Assembly (NCBI RefSeq): GCF_002575655.3
Contig: NC_053040.3
Location: 152,521,148-152,585,147, forward strand
Source: Aegilops tauschii subsp. strangulata
Lineage: Eukaryota > Streptophyta > Magnoliopsida > Poales > Poaceae
Reading direction: 5' to 3'
Length of the DNA stretch: 64,000 bases
In this document: one piece after another, positions 1 through 11,759 of the stretch
Layout of the letters: every line of letters begins with the position of its first letter
Position numbering within the stretch: position 1 is the first letter of the stretch
Notes under the pieces: model-generated
The model's input: the letters and a program-made list of their open reading frames with translations, nothing else
The model's database searches: none
Told to the model about the DNA's origin: nothing
Translations under genes and position numbers: made by a program

Positions 1-142
1 GTAAGCCAACTCTTTATCCCATTCTTGTTCATTACATGGGATTGTGTGAAGATGACCCTTCTTGCGACAAAACCACTATGCGGTTATGCCTCTAAGTCAT
101 GCCTCGACACGTGGGAGATATAGCCGCATCGTGGGCGTTATA
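1..142 (+). repeat. 3' end of the 5' LTR of the Tekay-type element
   Basis: This segment is nearly identical to 9769-9910 and, a second time, to about 10672-10813. It ends in GTTATA where the related element on the right side of the window ends in GTGACA just before its primer-binding site. The usual CA terminus is therefore mutated to TA here. Confidence 0.9.
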
Positions 143-144
143 AG

Positions 145-159
145 TTGGTAATCAGAGCC
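145..159 (+). other. Primer-binding site (initiator Met tRNA type)
   Basis: The sequence TTGGTAATCAGAGCC lies two bases after the LTR end. The consensus primer site of Tekay-type elements is TTGGTATCAGAGCC, as seen intact at 58390. This copy has one extra A in the middle, which would weaken pairing with the tRNA 3' end. Confidence 0.85.
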
Positions 160-1242
160 ATCCCCGACTTAGGAGCCCCCTGCTTGATCGAATCGCTGGC
201 GTTGTTGAGTCTAGAACAAAATGTTTTGAGTCTTAGGATTATATATATCGGAGAGTAGGATTCTTTTTACTCCTCAGTCCCTTCGTCGCTCTGGTGAGGT
301 CTCCTGACGTAGAAGTTTTGACTACTCTCTCCTCAAATTTCACTAAAAAAAATTTTAGGATCACGCGGGTATCTTGGAATCGTTCCGATGGATTTGTGAC
401 GAGAACATTGTTCTTGGTGCCTCCTGTCATTTAGGGGTTGTGGCAGTGTCCCAGGGAGTTGAGCTCCGAGGTGTTGTCGTCACAATTTTATCGTTGCAGT
501 TCTGGAATACCTGAGTTTCGCCGACATCGAAATCTCTTTTATGCAGTTGTTGGTGAGATCACCTCGACGCCACCCAGTACTGGGGCGGGAGTTCGGGGGT
601 ATTGCCATAACTTGTATAACGGATGTTTTTCGAAGGTTGAGGTAAACGATTTCCGAAGGTTTCTTGGTTATGTGTTGACGGATGGATACAGCTGGATCTA
701 GGGATTGTTAGTTTGGGTGATATATTTTGTGTCCCCTGTATCCCCTACACCAGATTGCATAACCAGAAAGTTTCGGGAGTTTGTAAGTGGGAATTCTAGT
801 AGCCTTAGGATATCTTTCCGACAGATGCATGATATGAGATTGGGGTTCGACGTCTAGTGGTCCGCCTGTATACGGTTGATTTTACAGTGGTCTCGTTGTG
901 TCTTAAAGAGTCCATGGCTTTGCCGACTCGGGGACGCTTCGTATGTCATGTGCACAGCCTTGTACATGATGGTGCTGTACGATTGAGCCCGTGTGGGCCC
1001 CACCATGAAAACTTCGGACGAAATATCTATCATATGTTTGTTCCGGCTTATTCTGCAAGTGTTCGTTCCATATCTTTTTCAAGTGGCTTCTCAACTTATG
1101 GAAGTGTGATGATTTACTACGGAATTCATTCGTTCATCTTCGTTCGAATGTTTATTGTGAAGACTATATGTTGCAATTTCTGTCCGTTGATTCTACTTAT
1201 CTTTTGTCTATCAAGATGCTAACGGATGTCACCCTCTTCAGG
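160..1242 (+). other. Untranslated leader of the Tekay-type element
   Basis: No convincing coding sequence is seen; the short ORFs are chance ones. The stretch around 200-370, with the words GGAGAGTAGGA and GGATCACGCGG, has a clear counterpart at about 58450-58610 behind the primer site of the second element. This shows common descent of the two leaders. The homology fades beyond that point. Confidence 0.7.
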
Positions 1243-4200
1243 ATGGCTCCGCCAACGCGTCAGAATCCGGATCGCAATGAAGGGAGTCAAGCGAACCCTC
1301 CGCCACCACCTCCACCTCCGGAGGCATGGCAGGCAATCATGGCAGCCACCAACGCTAATGCTCAGATGATTCTGCAACTCTTGCAAGAACGTACTCAAGG
1401 GCAAGGCAATCAAGGCAATCAAGGTCAAGGCAACAATCAGTTCCACTTTGCCACTCTCAACCAGTTTCTCGCAAATCAGCCCAAGTCTTTCAGCTACTGT
1501 GCCGAGGCCACGGATGCCGATGATTGGCTCGTGGACATCAACAAGCATTTTGAATGTAGCAATGTCAGGCCTGAGGACTTTGTCAAGTTCGCTTCTTTCC
1601 AGCTCAAGGACCAAGCTGCTGATTGGTATCAACAATACAAAGATTCCAGAGGAGGTCGTGTGATCACTTGGACTGACTTCTGTCGGGACTTCAAAGCGCA
1701 CCACATTCCACAAAGTGTTGTTGAGAGCAAGCGTGAGGAGTTCCGCAATCTCAAGCAAGGAAACATATCTGTGTATCAATACAACATTCAGTTTCAGAAA
1801 CTTGCTCGCTTCGCTAAACAAGACGTTCCTGATGAGAAGAGCATGATCTATCACTTCAAAGGTGGCCTTAAAGAGGATCTGCAGTTAGCTCTCGTTCTTG
1901 TTGAGCCTACTCACTTTGATCAATTCTACAATATGGCACTGAAGCAAGAGGTTGCTCAGCTCAAGTGTGAGGCTTCTAAGAAGAGAGTCAGAGACGCAGT
2001 TCAGTCTTCTTCTTCCTCATTTGTGACAGCTAAGCAACAGAAGTTCTGGTTGCCTCCTCCTCCTCCGTTTCGCCATCCTTACCAGCAGAAGTACAAAGGT
2101 GGCCATGGTTCTTCAAACTTTTCCAACTCTGGCTATCAGAACAAGTCTCAGAATCAAGCTCCAAAGTCCAATGCTCCTTATCACCGTCCACTCTCAGAGG
2201 TGACTTGCAACAAATGTCAGCAGAAAGGTCACTATGCTAACAAGTGCTTCAACCAGAGGCGTCTTCCTCCTCCTCCTCCTGTCAGATCTTCCAGCAATGA
2301 AGTGGTCAAGCACAATCCAAAGTTTGCAAAGGTGAACATGATGAATGCAGCTCAAGCGGAGGAATCTACTGATGTGATAATGGGTAATCTTCCTGTTAAT
2401 GATATTCCTGCAAAAGTTCTTTTTGATACTGGTGCATCGCTTTCTTTTATATCAAGACCTTTTGCATCCAAGCATGAATTGCATTTCCAAGGATTGCCTA
2501 GGCCGTTAGCAGTTGTCTCTCCGGGCAAATGCATGAATGCAAGTTCCATGGTTCCGAATGTTACCATCAAGATGGGCGACTATAAATTTCAGTCTTCTCC
2601 AATTGTTCTTGGTGACTCGGATATTGATCTTATTCTCGGGATGGACTGGCTTTCTAAGCACAAGGCTAGACTTGATTGTGCTGCCAGGGAAATTCAATTG
2701 ACACACTCGTCTGAGGATGTGATTATTTTTTCCGCTCGTGATGAAACCATTCGGTTTTTCTCTCTCAATGAGAAGGGCGAATTGGATGCCATCCCTCAAA
2801 TTCCAGTCGTTTGCGAGTATCAAGATGTCTTTCCAGAAGAGCTTCCGGGTATGCCTCCTCATCGGCCAGTTGAGTTCGTTATCGAACTAGAGCCTGGTAC
2901 TGAACCCGTTTGCAAGCGTCCATACAAGCTTGGACCTAACGAGCTGAAGGAATTGAAGAAGCAGCTCGATGAACAAGAACGTCTGGGTTTGATCAGACCG
3001 AGTTCTTCTCCATGGGGTTGTGGTGTTCTTTTTGTCAAGAAAAAGATGGCACGGACCGACTTTGTGTCGACTGCCGTCCATTGAACAAGAAGACAATCAA
3101 GAACAAGTATCCACTTCCCAACATCAATGAGCTATTTGAGCAACTCAAGGGTGCTAAAGTATTCTCGAAGCTTGACCTTCGTATGGGTTATCATCAGATT
3201 CGCATTCGTGAAGAAGATATTCCCAAGACAGCATTCAGAACAAGCTTTGGTTCTTATGAATATACTGTCGTGTCTTTCGGCCTTGTCAATGCTCCTCCGG
3301 TGTTCTCTCGGATGATGAATTTCATCTTCAACCCCTATACCAATGAATTTGTTCTGGTGTATCTCGATGATATCTTGGTCTTCTCCAAGAATAAGCAGGA
3401 TCATGCCAAACATTTGCGATTGGTGCTCGACAAGCTCAGAGAGTATCAATTCTGTGCGAAGTTCTCCAAATGTGAGTTTTGGCTCGATGAAGTTCTTTTC
3501 CTTGGTCACATCATCTCTGCCAAAGGCATCGCTGTTAACCCCGAGAAGGTGTCCGCAGTTCTGGATTGGGAACCTCCTCAAAATGTAAAGCAGCTTCGCA
3601 GTTTTCTGGGTCTTGCAAGCTATTGCCGAAGATTCGTTGAGAATTTCTCCAAGATTGCAAAGCCTCTTTCCAACCACCTACATAAGCATGTGAAGTATGT
3701 CTGGTCTCCTGAGTGTGACGTTGCTTTCAACACTCTCAAAGAGAAACTAGTCACAGCTCCTGTCTTGACTCCTCCTGATGAATCCAAGCCGTATGAAGTT
3801 TTCTGTGATGCTTCTCTCCAAGGTCTCGGTGCTGTGTTAATGCAAGAGAAGAAAGTTGTGGCTTATACTTCTCGGCAGTTGAAGCCCAACAAGAAGAACT
3901 ACCCCACTCACGATCTTGAGTTGGCGGCAGTTGTCCATGCATTGGTTACGTGGAGACATCTCTTGTTGGGAAGACAAGTGGACATTTTCATCGATCACAA
4001 GAGTCTCAAGTATATCTTCACTCAGCCCAACCTCAACCTCAGGCAGACTCGATGGGTCGAAATGATTCAAGAGTACAATCTGAGTATCGAATATACTCCA
4101 GGCTAAGCAAATGTCATTGCAGATGCTTTAAGCAGGAAAGCTTATTGTAACAGCTTAATTCTCAAGCCTTTCCAACCGGATCTTTGTGAAGCTTTCCGCA

Positions 4201-5693
4201 AGCTGAACCTCCAAGTTGTTCCTCAAGGCGTTCTTGCCAACCTCATAGTATCTCCTACTTTGGAAGATCAAATTCGTGAGGCACAACTCCTTGATGCCAT
4301 GGTGAAGAAGGTGAAACGTGGCATCGACAAGGGTCTTTCCAAATACAAGTGCTATCGCATTGATGACAGAGACACTTTGTTCTTCGAGGACCGGATTGTG
4401 GTTCCTAAAGGTGATCTAAGGAAAGTCATAATGAACAAGGTGCACAATTCTCTCCTTTCCATTCATCCTGGAAGTACGAAGATGTATCATGACCTCAAGC
4501 AGTCGTATTGATGGACTCGAATGAAGCGAGAAATTGCTCAATTCGTGAATGAATGTGATGTCTGCCGAAGAGTGAAAGCAGAACACCAACGACCAGCTGG
4601 TCTCCTCCAACCTCTTGCTATCCCAGAATGGAAGTTTGATCATATCGAAATGGACTTCGTGACTGGATTTCCAAAGTCCAAGCGCGGTAATGATGCTATT
4701 TTCGTTGTCATTGACAAGCTCTCTAAAGTGGCTCATTTCCTTCCTATCAAAGAATCCATCACAGCAGCTCAGCTGGCAGAGCTCTACACCTCCAGAATTG
4801 TCTCCTTGCACGGCATTCCACAATTGATTTCTTCTGATCGTGGAAGCATCTTCACCTCTAAGTTCTGGGACTCCTTCCAGAAGGCCATGGGCACAAACAT
4901 TCGCTTCAGCACAGCTTTCCATCCTCAAACTAGTGGCCAAGTCGAGTGAGTCAATCAAATTCTTGAAGATATGCTCAGGGCTTGTGTCATTTCCTTTGGC
5001 ATGAAATGGGAAGATTGTCTTCCATATGCTGAATTCTCCTACAACAACAGCTTCCAAGCGAGTTCGGGCAAGGCCCCATTCGAGATTCTCTATGGCAGAA
5101 AGTGTCGTACTCCTCTCAATTGGTCAGAGACTGGTGAACGCCAACTTCTTGGCAATGACTTAATCACTGAAGCTGAAGAAATGTGTAAAGTCATCCGTGA
5201 TAATCTCAAAGCTGCGCAATCGCGTCAGAAGAGCTACTATGATAGTAAGCATCGTGATTTGGCTTTCGAGATCGGAGACCATGTCTACCTCCGCGTCTCT
5301 CCAATGAAAGGCACTCGTCGCTTCGGTATCAAAGGGAAGCTTGCCCCTAGATACGTGGGTCCTTTCAAGATCATTGGCAAAAGAGGCGACCTCGCCTATC
5401 AACTGGAGCTTCCTTCCAACTTCGCGAACGTGCACGATGTGTTCCACGTGTCACAGCTCCGCAAGTGCTTCAAGACGCCTGAGCGCACTATCAACTTCGA
5501 AGAGATTGACCTCCAAGAAGATTTGTCTTATCATGAGCACCCAGTTGCTATTCTTGAAGAAACTGAGCGCAAGACTCGCAACAAGTCTATCAAATTCCTC
5601 AAAGTGAAGTGGTCGCACCATTCCGACCGGGAAGCCACCTGGGAACGCGAGGACCATCTCCGTTCCGAATATCCGGAGTTCTTTCAGTCCTAG
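1243..5693 (+). pseudogene. Gag-pol polyprotein with C-terminal chromodomain, Tekay-type, inactivated
   Basis: The chosen start is the ATG at 1243, followed by a proline-rich stretch and a Gag domain. A CCHC zinc knuckle (CNKCQQKGHYANKC) lies at about 2205-2246. The protease is marked by LFDTGAS (about 2419) and ILGMDWL (about 2632). The RT has YLDD at 3360-3371. RNase H starts near FCDAS (about 3802). Integrase follows, with the CDVC half of the HHCC finger near 4555, then aspartates at about 4650 and 4840 and a glutamate at 4944-4946. The end is a chromodomain-like stretch (about 5545-5690). Four lesions are visible: a -1 frameshift in the A-run at about 3040-3046 just inside RT, and in-frame stops at 4104-4106 (TAA), 4509-4511 (TGA, a tryptophan position) and 4947-4949 (TGA, directly after the catalytic glutamate). 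Apart from these, the frame is open, so the copy is not very old. In the family, the chromodomain steers integration towards heterochromatin. Confidence 0.93.
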
Positions 5694-5699
5694 ATCTCA

Positions 5700-5726
5700 G
5701 GACGAGATCCTCTCGTAGTGGTGGAG
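5700..5726 (+). other. Polypurine tract region of the Tekay-type element
   Basis: The purine-rich GTAGTGGTGGAG directly precedes the 3' LTR start TGTTGTAACA. The equivalent GTTAGTGGAGGAG precedes the 3' LTR of the second element at 60976. Such tracts prime plus-strand synthesis in this class. This one is short and interrupted by T. Confidence 0.75.
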
Positions 5727-6212
5727 TGTTGTAACACCCCGCATGTAACTTGCCATATTTGTAACTCCGACTCTTGCCATTTCCGGCTTTGTGATATGTT
5801 ATTCCCTCCGTTGTCGGGTTTTGTCTTTCGTTTTGTATTTTGTCATGTCATGCATTTTCATATCATGCATTTTCATATCATGTCATCATGTGCATTGCAT
5901 TCGCATACGTGTTCGTCTCATGCATCCGAGCATTTTCCCCGTTGTCCGTTTTCCAATCCGGCGCTCCTATCTCCTCCGGTGCACCCCTCTAGTTTTCTTT
6001 CGTGTGCGTGTGTCAAACTTTCTCGGAATGGACCGAGGCTTGTCAACTGGTCTTCATATACCACCCGGAGACTACCGGTCAAGTTTCGTTCCATTCGGAG
6101 GTCGTTTGGTACTCCAACGGTTAACCGGGCATCCGCAAAGTCCATTTGAGTGTCCAGCAAAACCCCCCTCTAAAACCAGCCCAAAACCCACCAAACTCTC
6201 TTCCACGCTCTA

Positions 6213-6290
6213 GGTCGTTCGATCACGATCGTGTGGGCGAAAACCGCACCTCATTTGGAGCCTCCTAGCTCCCTCTACCTATTTATATGT
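6213..6290 (+). promoter_or_regulatory. Putative LTR promoter: conserved palindromic block plus TATA box
   Basis: The block GTCGTTCGATCACGATCGTG contains a near-palindrome and is followed about 50 bases later by CTCCCTCTACC and the TATA-like TATTTATAT (6280-6288). The same order with nearly the same sequence occurs in the second element (about 61397-61469, TATATATAT). Conservation between diverged LTRs and the correct placement of the TATA box support a Pol II promoter. Function is inferred. Confidence 0.65.
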
Positions 6291-6339
6291 GGGCATCCCG
6301 AAAACGAAATCGCAGTCTCCCGTAACCCTATTTTCCCCT

Positions 6340-6700
6340 CTCCGCGGGCGGACGCGTCCAGCGCCCGCCGGACAAACGCGCTGCCGCGCCCGGCGAACCA
6401 GCGCCCGCCACCTGTCACCGCCGCCCCCGCCGCCGCGCCGGCCCGCGAAGCCCGCCGCGGGCCCGCCGGCCCGTTCGCCGCCCCGCCGGTCCGCGCCTCC
6501 GCGCCGGCGACCGCCGCCCCGCCGACCCGCCGGCGCATCCCCGCCGCCGCCGCGCCGGCCGGCCGCCGCCGCCCCCGCTCGCTCCCTCCGGCGCCGCCGC
6601 GCCCACCGGCGACCGCCGCCTCCGGCCGGTGCCCTCCTCCGGCCCCGGTTCCCCTCGCCGTCCGCCGCCCCGACGGCCCTGCCTCGCCGTCGCCATAGAG
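6340..6700 (+). other. GC-rich, CpG-dense LTR segment (transcribed leader candidate)
   Basis: This stretch is made almost only of G and C, with many CGCC and GCCG words. It lies 50-400 bases downstream of the TATA box, and an equivalent stretch lies at about 61500-62040. It gives overlapping open frames on both strands, none with a recognisable domain. I treat it as non-coding. Confidence 0.6.
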
Positions 6701-9007
6701 CACGAGCTCGGGAGCCTGATCCGATCGGATCTGGTACAGTGCCCCGTTGACTTTCTCTCGAACCCCCCTCAAAATTGCGATAACTCTGTGCATGTACCTC
6801 CGATTCCCGCGTGTAATATGTCAAATTGTTCGTCTCGTGATGCTATTCATTTTGTTCAATTGCACCATGTTCATTAGAGGTCATCTTGATGCCCAAATCT
6901 TCGTTTGAAGAGGGCTAGTTGCTGTTAATCTCTGGTTCTTATCAGAACTTGGAGATTTGTCATTTTTGGTATCATTTATTCTGTGCATCTTTTGAGCATG
7001 AGCTTTACATGTGTTTTATAGTATGCCATGCCATCTTTCCAGTGGTATAGTCCATGTATTTTTGTGATCTCTGTGGTGACTAGCACAAGCATGCAAAGTA
7101 GGCCCCGTAATATTTCTGATTTCAGGGACTTAGTGATTTCTCTAAGTCCTTGTCTGCTGTAATTTTGTTGCCATGTAAACTTGATGCTACAGAGAGATCC
7201 ATGCATATTTTGGAGATGTTCCTTAAGGATGTTTTGTAGATATAGTTGTAATTGATCCATTCCTGCAATTGTTTTCAATTTTAGGGTACCATAGCATGAC
7301 TCAGTCTTGCTCTACTTTTGCTATAAAATATTTCTGGCAGATTCTTGACATGATTTGCATTTTTGCCAAGCTTATTGTAGTTGATCCATACATGCTATGC
7401 AATTGTTCTTGCCATGGATAGCTTCATAGACATTCCATCTTGCTGTAGGTATGCTTGGTTTGTCATGCATTGCTCTGTAGTGAGTTCATGAAGCTCACAA
7501 AGAGGCCTAGATATTAATATTTCTGCCATGCTCTGTTTTCTGCCAAGTCTGAAACCTGATAACGAAACTTGCTATGTTTACATGCTTGCCATCATATCTT
7601 CTGGTCCTTTTTGGCTTATGGTTAGTAAGGACTTTTGTCATGTGCGTTTAGTAGAACACTACCATGCTTTGTTTTGCTATGTTAAGTTTCTGTAGCATGT
7701 TGATTTCGTGCTCTGAACTTTGCTACCTGATGCTGTTTTCTGCCATGTCCAGTTTTTCACCAAGTCTGTGAACCTGTAATCTTTTGCACTTTTGCCATGC
7801 TTGTTTGAGCTTGATATGTTGGGAACTAGCCGTAGCTCAGTGTTCATCTTTTGTCAAGCATCTCCTGTAGATTACTGCCATGTGCTTTGTTGCTATGTTG
7901 GGGTGCTGTAGCATTGTTGATTGTTGCATTTTAAGTGCTATCTTGCTGTTTATCGCAGATTAGTGTTATTCTTGTTTTGCTCGCCATTTGCGAACCGTGC
8001 ATCCGATTCCGGTGATCTTTATATCGATTTCGACCGAAATCACCTCATCTTTCCAGTGGCATGCTTGGTTTGCCATGTTACTGCCATGTTCATCATTTTC
8101 CTTCCGGAGCACGCATATGCATCGCATATCATATATGTCTTGCATCATGTTGCTTGTACATTTCTCGTTGTTGATTGTGGTTCCGTTTGTTTGTGTTCTT
8201 GTCTTGGGTAGAGCCGGGAGACGAGTTCGTGAACGAGGAACCTGTCGAGTACGCTTACGAGGATCAAGCTTTCGACAACTCTGAGAATCTTGCAGGCAAG
8301 ATGACCACCCCTCGAAATCACTTCTATCTTTGCTATGCTAGTTGTTCGCTCTATTGCCATGCTCGCTACCTATCACTTGCTATATCATGTCTTCCATTTT
8401 AGCCTTGTCAGCCCTAACCATCCTTTCCTAGCAAACCATTGTTTGGCTATGTTACCGCTTTTGCTCAGCCCCTCTTATAGCGTTGCTAGTTGCAGGTGAA
8501 GTTGAAGTTTGTTCCATGTCAGAACATGGATATGTTGGGATATCACAATATCTCTTATTTAATTAATGCATCTATATATTTTGGTAAAGGGTGGAAGGCT
8601 CGGCCTTATGCCTGGTGTTTTGTTCCACTCTTGCCGCCCTAGTTACTGTTATACCGGGATTATGTTCCTTGAGTTTGCGTTCCTTACGCGGTTGGGTGAT
8701 TTATGGGACCCCCTTGACAGTTCGCCTTGAATAAAACTCCTCCAGCAAGGCCCAACCTTGGTTTTACCATTTGCGACCTATACCTTTTTCCCCCGGGTTT
8801 TCTAGAGCCCGAGGGTCATCTTTATTTTAAACCCCCGGGCCAGTGCTCCTCTGAGTATTGGTCCAAACTGTCAGTCGCCAGTGGCCACCAGGGGCAACTC
8901 TGGTCTGGCCTATCGGAAGCTTGGACAATCCGGTGTGCCCTGAGAACGAGTTATGTGCAGCTCCTATCGGGATTTGTCGGCACATTCGGGAGGCTTTGCT
9001 GGTCTTG

Positions 9008-10813
9008 TTTTACCATTGTCGAGATGTCTTGTAAACCGGGATTCCGAGACTGATCGGGTCTTTCCGGGAGAAGGTTTATCCTTCGTTGACCGTGAGAGCT
9101 TATGATGGGCTAAGTTGGGACACCCCTGCAGGGTATTATCTTTCGAAAGCCGTGCCCGCGGTTATGAGGCAGATGGGAATTTATTAATGTCCGGTTGTAG
9201 ATAACTTGTCACTCGACCCAATTAAAATACACCAAGTGCGTGTGTAGCCGTGATGGTCTCTTCTCGGTGGAGTCCAGGAAGTGAACACGGTCTGAGTTAT
9301 GTATGACGTAAGTAGGTGTTCAGGATCACTTCTTGGTGATTGCTAGATGACGTCCGTTCCGTTGCTTCTCTTCTCGCTCTCATTTGCGCAAGTTAGCCAC
9401 CATATATGCTTTTGCCGCTGCAGCTCCACCTCTTCGCACCTCCCTTTCCTATAAGCTTAAATAGTCTTGATCTCGCGGGTGTGAGATTGCTGAGTCCCCG
9501 TGACTCACAGATTCTACCAAAACAGTTGCAGGTGCCGACGATGCCAGTGCAGACGATGGCGTCGATCTCAAGTGGGAGTTCGACGAGGAACATGGTCGTT
9601 ACTATGTGTCTTTTCCTGATGATCAGTAGTGGAGCCCAGTTGGGACGATCGGGGATCTAGCATTTGGGGTTGTCTTATTTTCATCTGGATTTTGACTGTA
9701 GTCGGTCTATATGTTTGTATTTTGGATGATGTATGAATGATATTTATGTATTGTGTGAAGTGGCGATTGTAAGCCAACTCTTTATCCCATTCTTGTTCAT
9801 TACATGGGATTGTGTGAAGATGACCCTTCTTGCGACAAAACCACTATGCGGTTATGCCTCTAAGTCGTGCCTCGACACGTGGGAGATATAGCCGCATCGT
9901 GGGCGATATAAGTTTACCATTGTCGAGATGTCTTGTAAACCGGGATTCCGAGACTGATCGGGTCTTTCCGGGAGAAGGTTTATCCTTCGTTGACCGTGAG
10001 AGCTTATGATGGGCTAAGTTGGGACACGCCTGCAGGGTATTATCTTTCGAAAGCCGTGCCCGCGGTTATGAGGCAGATGGGAATTTGTTAATGTCCGGTT
10101 GTAGATAACTTGTCACTTGACCCAATTAAAATACATCAGTGCGTGTGTAACCGTGATGGTCTCTTCTCGGCGGAGTCCGGGAAGTGAACACGGTCTGAGT
10201 TATGTATGACGTAAGTAGGTGTTCAGGACCTCTTCTTGGTCATTGCTAGATGACGTCCGTTCCGTTGCTTCTCTTCTCGCTCTCATATGTGCAAGTTAGC
10301 CACCATATATACTTTTGCCGCTGCAGCTCCACCTCTTTGCTCCATCTTTTCCTACAAGCTTAAATAGTCTTGATCTCGTGGGTGTGAGATTGCTGAGTCC
10401 CCGTGACTCACAGATTCTACCAAAACAGTTGCAGGTGCCGACGATGCCAGTGCAGACGATGGCGTCGATCTCAAGTGGGAGTTCGACGAGGAACGTGGTC
10501 GCTACTATGTGTCTTTTCCTGATGATCAGTAGTGGAGCCCAGTTGGGACGATCGGGGATCTAGCATTTGGGGTTGTCTTATTTTCATCTGGATTTCGGGC
10601 CGTAGCTGGTCTATATGATTGTATTTTGGATGATGTATGATGATATTTATGTATTGTGTGAAGTGGCGATTGTAAGCCAACTCTTTATCCCATTCTTGTT
10701 CATTACAAGGGATTGTGTGAAGATGACCCTTCTTGCGACAAAACCACTATGCGGTTATGCCTCTAAGTCGTGCCTCGACACGTGGGAGATATAGCCGCAT
10801 CGTGGGCGTTACA
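9008..10813 (+). repeat. Tandem duplication of the last 0.9 kb of the LTR
   Basis: Copy A (9008-9910) and copy B (9913-10813) both begin TTTACCATTGTCGAGATG and both end with the LTR terminus (GCGATATA and GCGTTACA). They differ by scattered substitutions and small indels. Copy B ends exactly at the LTR boundary and is followed by foreign integrase sequence. This could come from unequal recombination between LTRs, or be the remnant of a second related insertion. Confidence 0.85.
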
Positions 10814-11759
10814 GAGTCGCTCGTCCTCAAGTGTGAGGGTTGCCAATGCTTCAACAAGCACAGCCACCAGCCGGTTTCAGCCGTTCAAACCATCCCGATC
10901 ACTTGGCCTTTCGCTCTCTCACGGCTGGACATGGTGGGGCCCTTTAACACCGCTCGAGGCGGCATGACGCACTTGCTGGTGACGGTCGACAAGTTCACCA
11001 AGTGGATCGAGGCGCAGCCGATCAAGAAGCTGGACGGGTCGACGGCCGTCCAGTTCGTCAAAGACATTGCGGTTCGCTACGACATCCCGCACGGCATCAT
11101 CACGGACAACGGCACCAACTTTGCCAAGGATGCGCTGGCGCAGTACTATTCCGTCTCCGGCATCCGGCTTGACTTGACCTCCATTGCTCATCCTCAGTCC
11201 AACGGCCAACGTCCTGATCCTATCCGGCATCAAGCCGCTACTCGTCAAGCCCCTCAACCGCTCACCCGACAGCTGGCTCGATGAGCTGCCGGTCGTCCTC
11301 TGGAGTCTCCGGACAACGCCGAATCGATGGACCGGGTTCACCCCGTTCTTCCTTGTCTACCAATCCAAAGCCATCATCCCGGCCGACATCGAGTTTGACT
11401 CGCCATGAGTCACAATGTACACAGAAGCTCAAGCCAAAGAAGCCCGCGAAGACGATGTCGACCTGCTCGAAGAAGCACGCCTACTGGCCCTCAGCCGATC
11501 GGCCATCTACCAGCAAAGCCTGAGGCGCTACCACACCAAGAAGATCAAGCCCCTCGCATTTCGTGACGGCGGCCTCGTACTCCGGCTCATCCAGCAGCAA
11601 GTCGGCCAGCACAAGTTGGCCTCCCCGTGGGAGGGCCCCTTCATCGTCAGCAAAGCCCTGTGTGACCGCAACGCGTACTACCTCATCGACGCACGAAAGC
11701 AGAACAAATGCAAGAGAGACACCGCCGGCGAAGAGACAAGCCGACCTTGGAATGCATAG
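10814..11759 (+). pseudogene. Integrase fragment of the Tat-lineage element
   Basis: The fragment begins inside the zinc finger (KCEGCQCFNKH). The catalytic core follows with aspartates in LDMVGPF (about 10925) and IITDNGTNF (about 11098). The third catalytic block HPQSNGQ is at about 11190-11210, but the expected VERAN that carries the glutamate is missing and the frame changes there, so a small deletion removed the catalytic residue. The remainder runs in a second frame (about 11200-11408), meets an in-frame TGA at 11406-11408, and continues from about 11415 to a TAG at 11757-11759. The protein is clearly dead. Confidence 0.88.

Larger units (their letters stand above)
1..9910 (+). mobile_element. 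Ty3/Gypsy Tekay-type (chromodomain) LTR retrotransposon, 5' truncated by window
   Basis: The visible parts in order are the last 142 bases of the 5' LTR, a Met-tRNA type primer-binding site, a 1.1-kb leader, a broken gag-pol, a polypurine stretch and a 3' LTR of about 4.2 kb. Bases 1-142 match 9769-9910 almost exactly, which identifies them as the two LTR ends. The order protease, RT, RNase H, integrase, chromodomain is that of plant chromoviruses, and the TTGGTATCAGAGCC-like primer site fits the Tekay/Del clade. The left LTR start and its target duplication lie outside the window. On the right the element runs into a partial repeat of its own LTR and then into a Tat-type integrase, so it appears to be inserted in that older element. 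Confidence 0.9.
5727..9910 (+). repeat. 3' LTR (about 4.2 kb) of the Tekay-type element
   Basis: It starts TGTTGTAACACC and ends GCGATATA, matching the 5' LTR tail at 1-142. It contains a conserved promoter-like block with a TATA box (about 6213-6290), a very GC-rich stretch (about 6340-6700), a long T-rich non-coding part with many CTTGCCATG-like words (about 6880-8470) and a tail shared with the second element (about 8530-9910). Long ORFs on both strands in the GC-rich part are compositional. The last 0.9 kb is repeated directly downstream. Confidence 0.9.

Noticed and set aside
1219..1854. 211-aa minus-strand ORF opposite gag
   Set aside because: It is a mirror of the gag coding frame, with no domain and no independent signals.
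6275..6824. Long overlapping ORFs on both strands (up to about 180 aa) in the GC-rich LTR part
   Set aside because: Stop codons are rare in pure G/C sequence; products are Arg/Ala/Pro runs without domains, and the same happens at 61446-62106.
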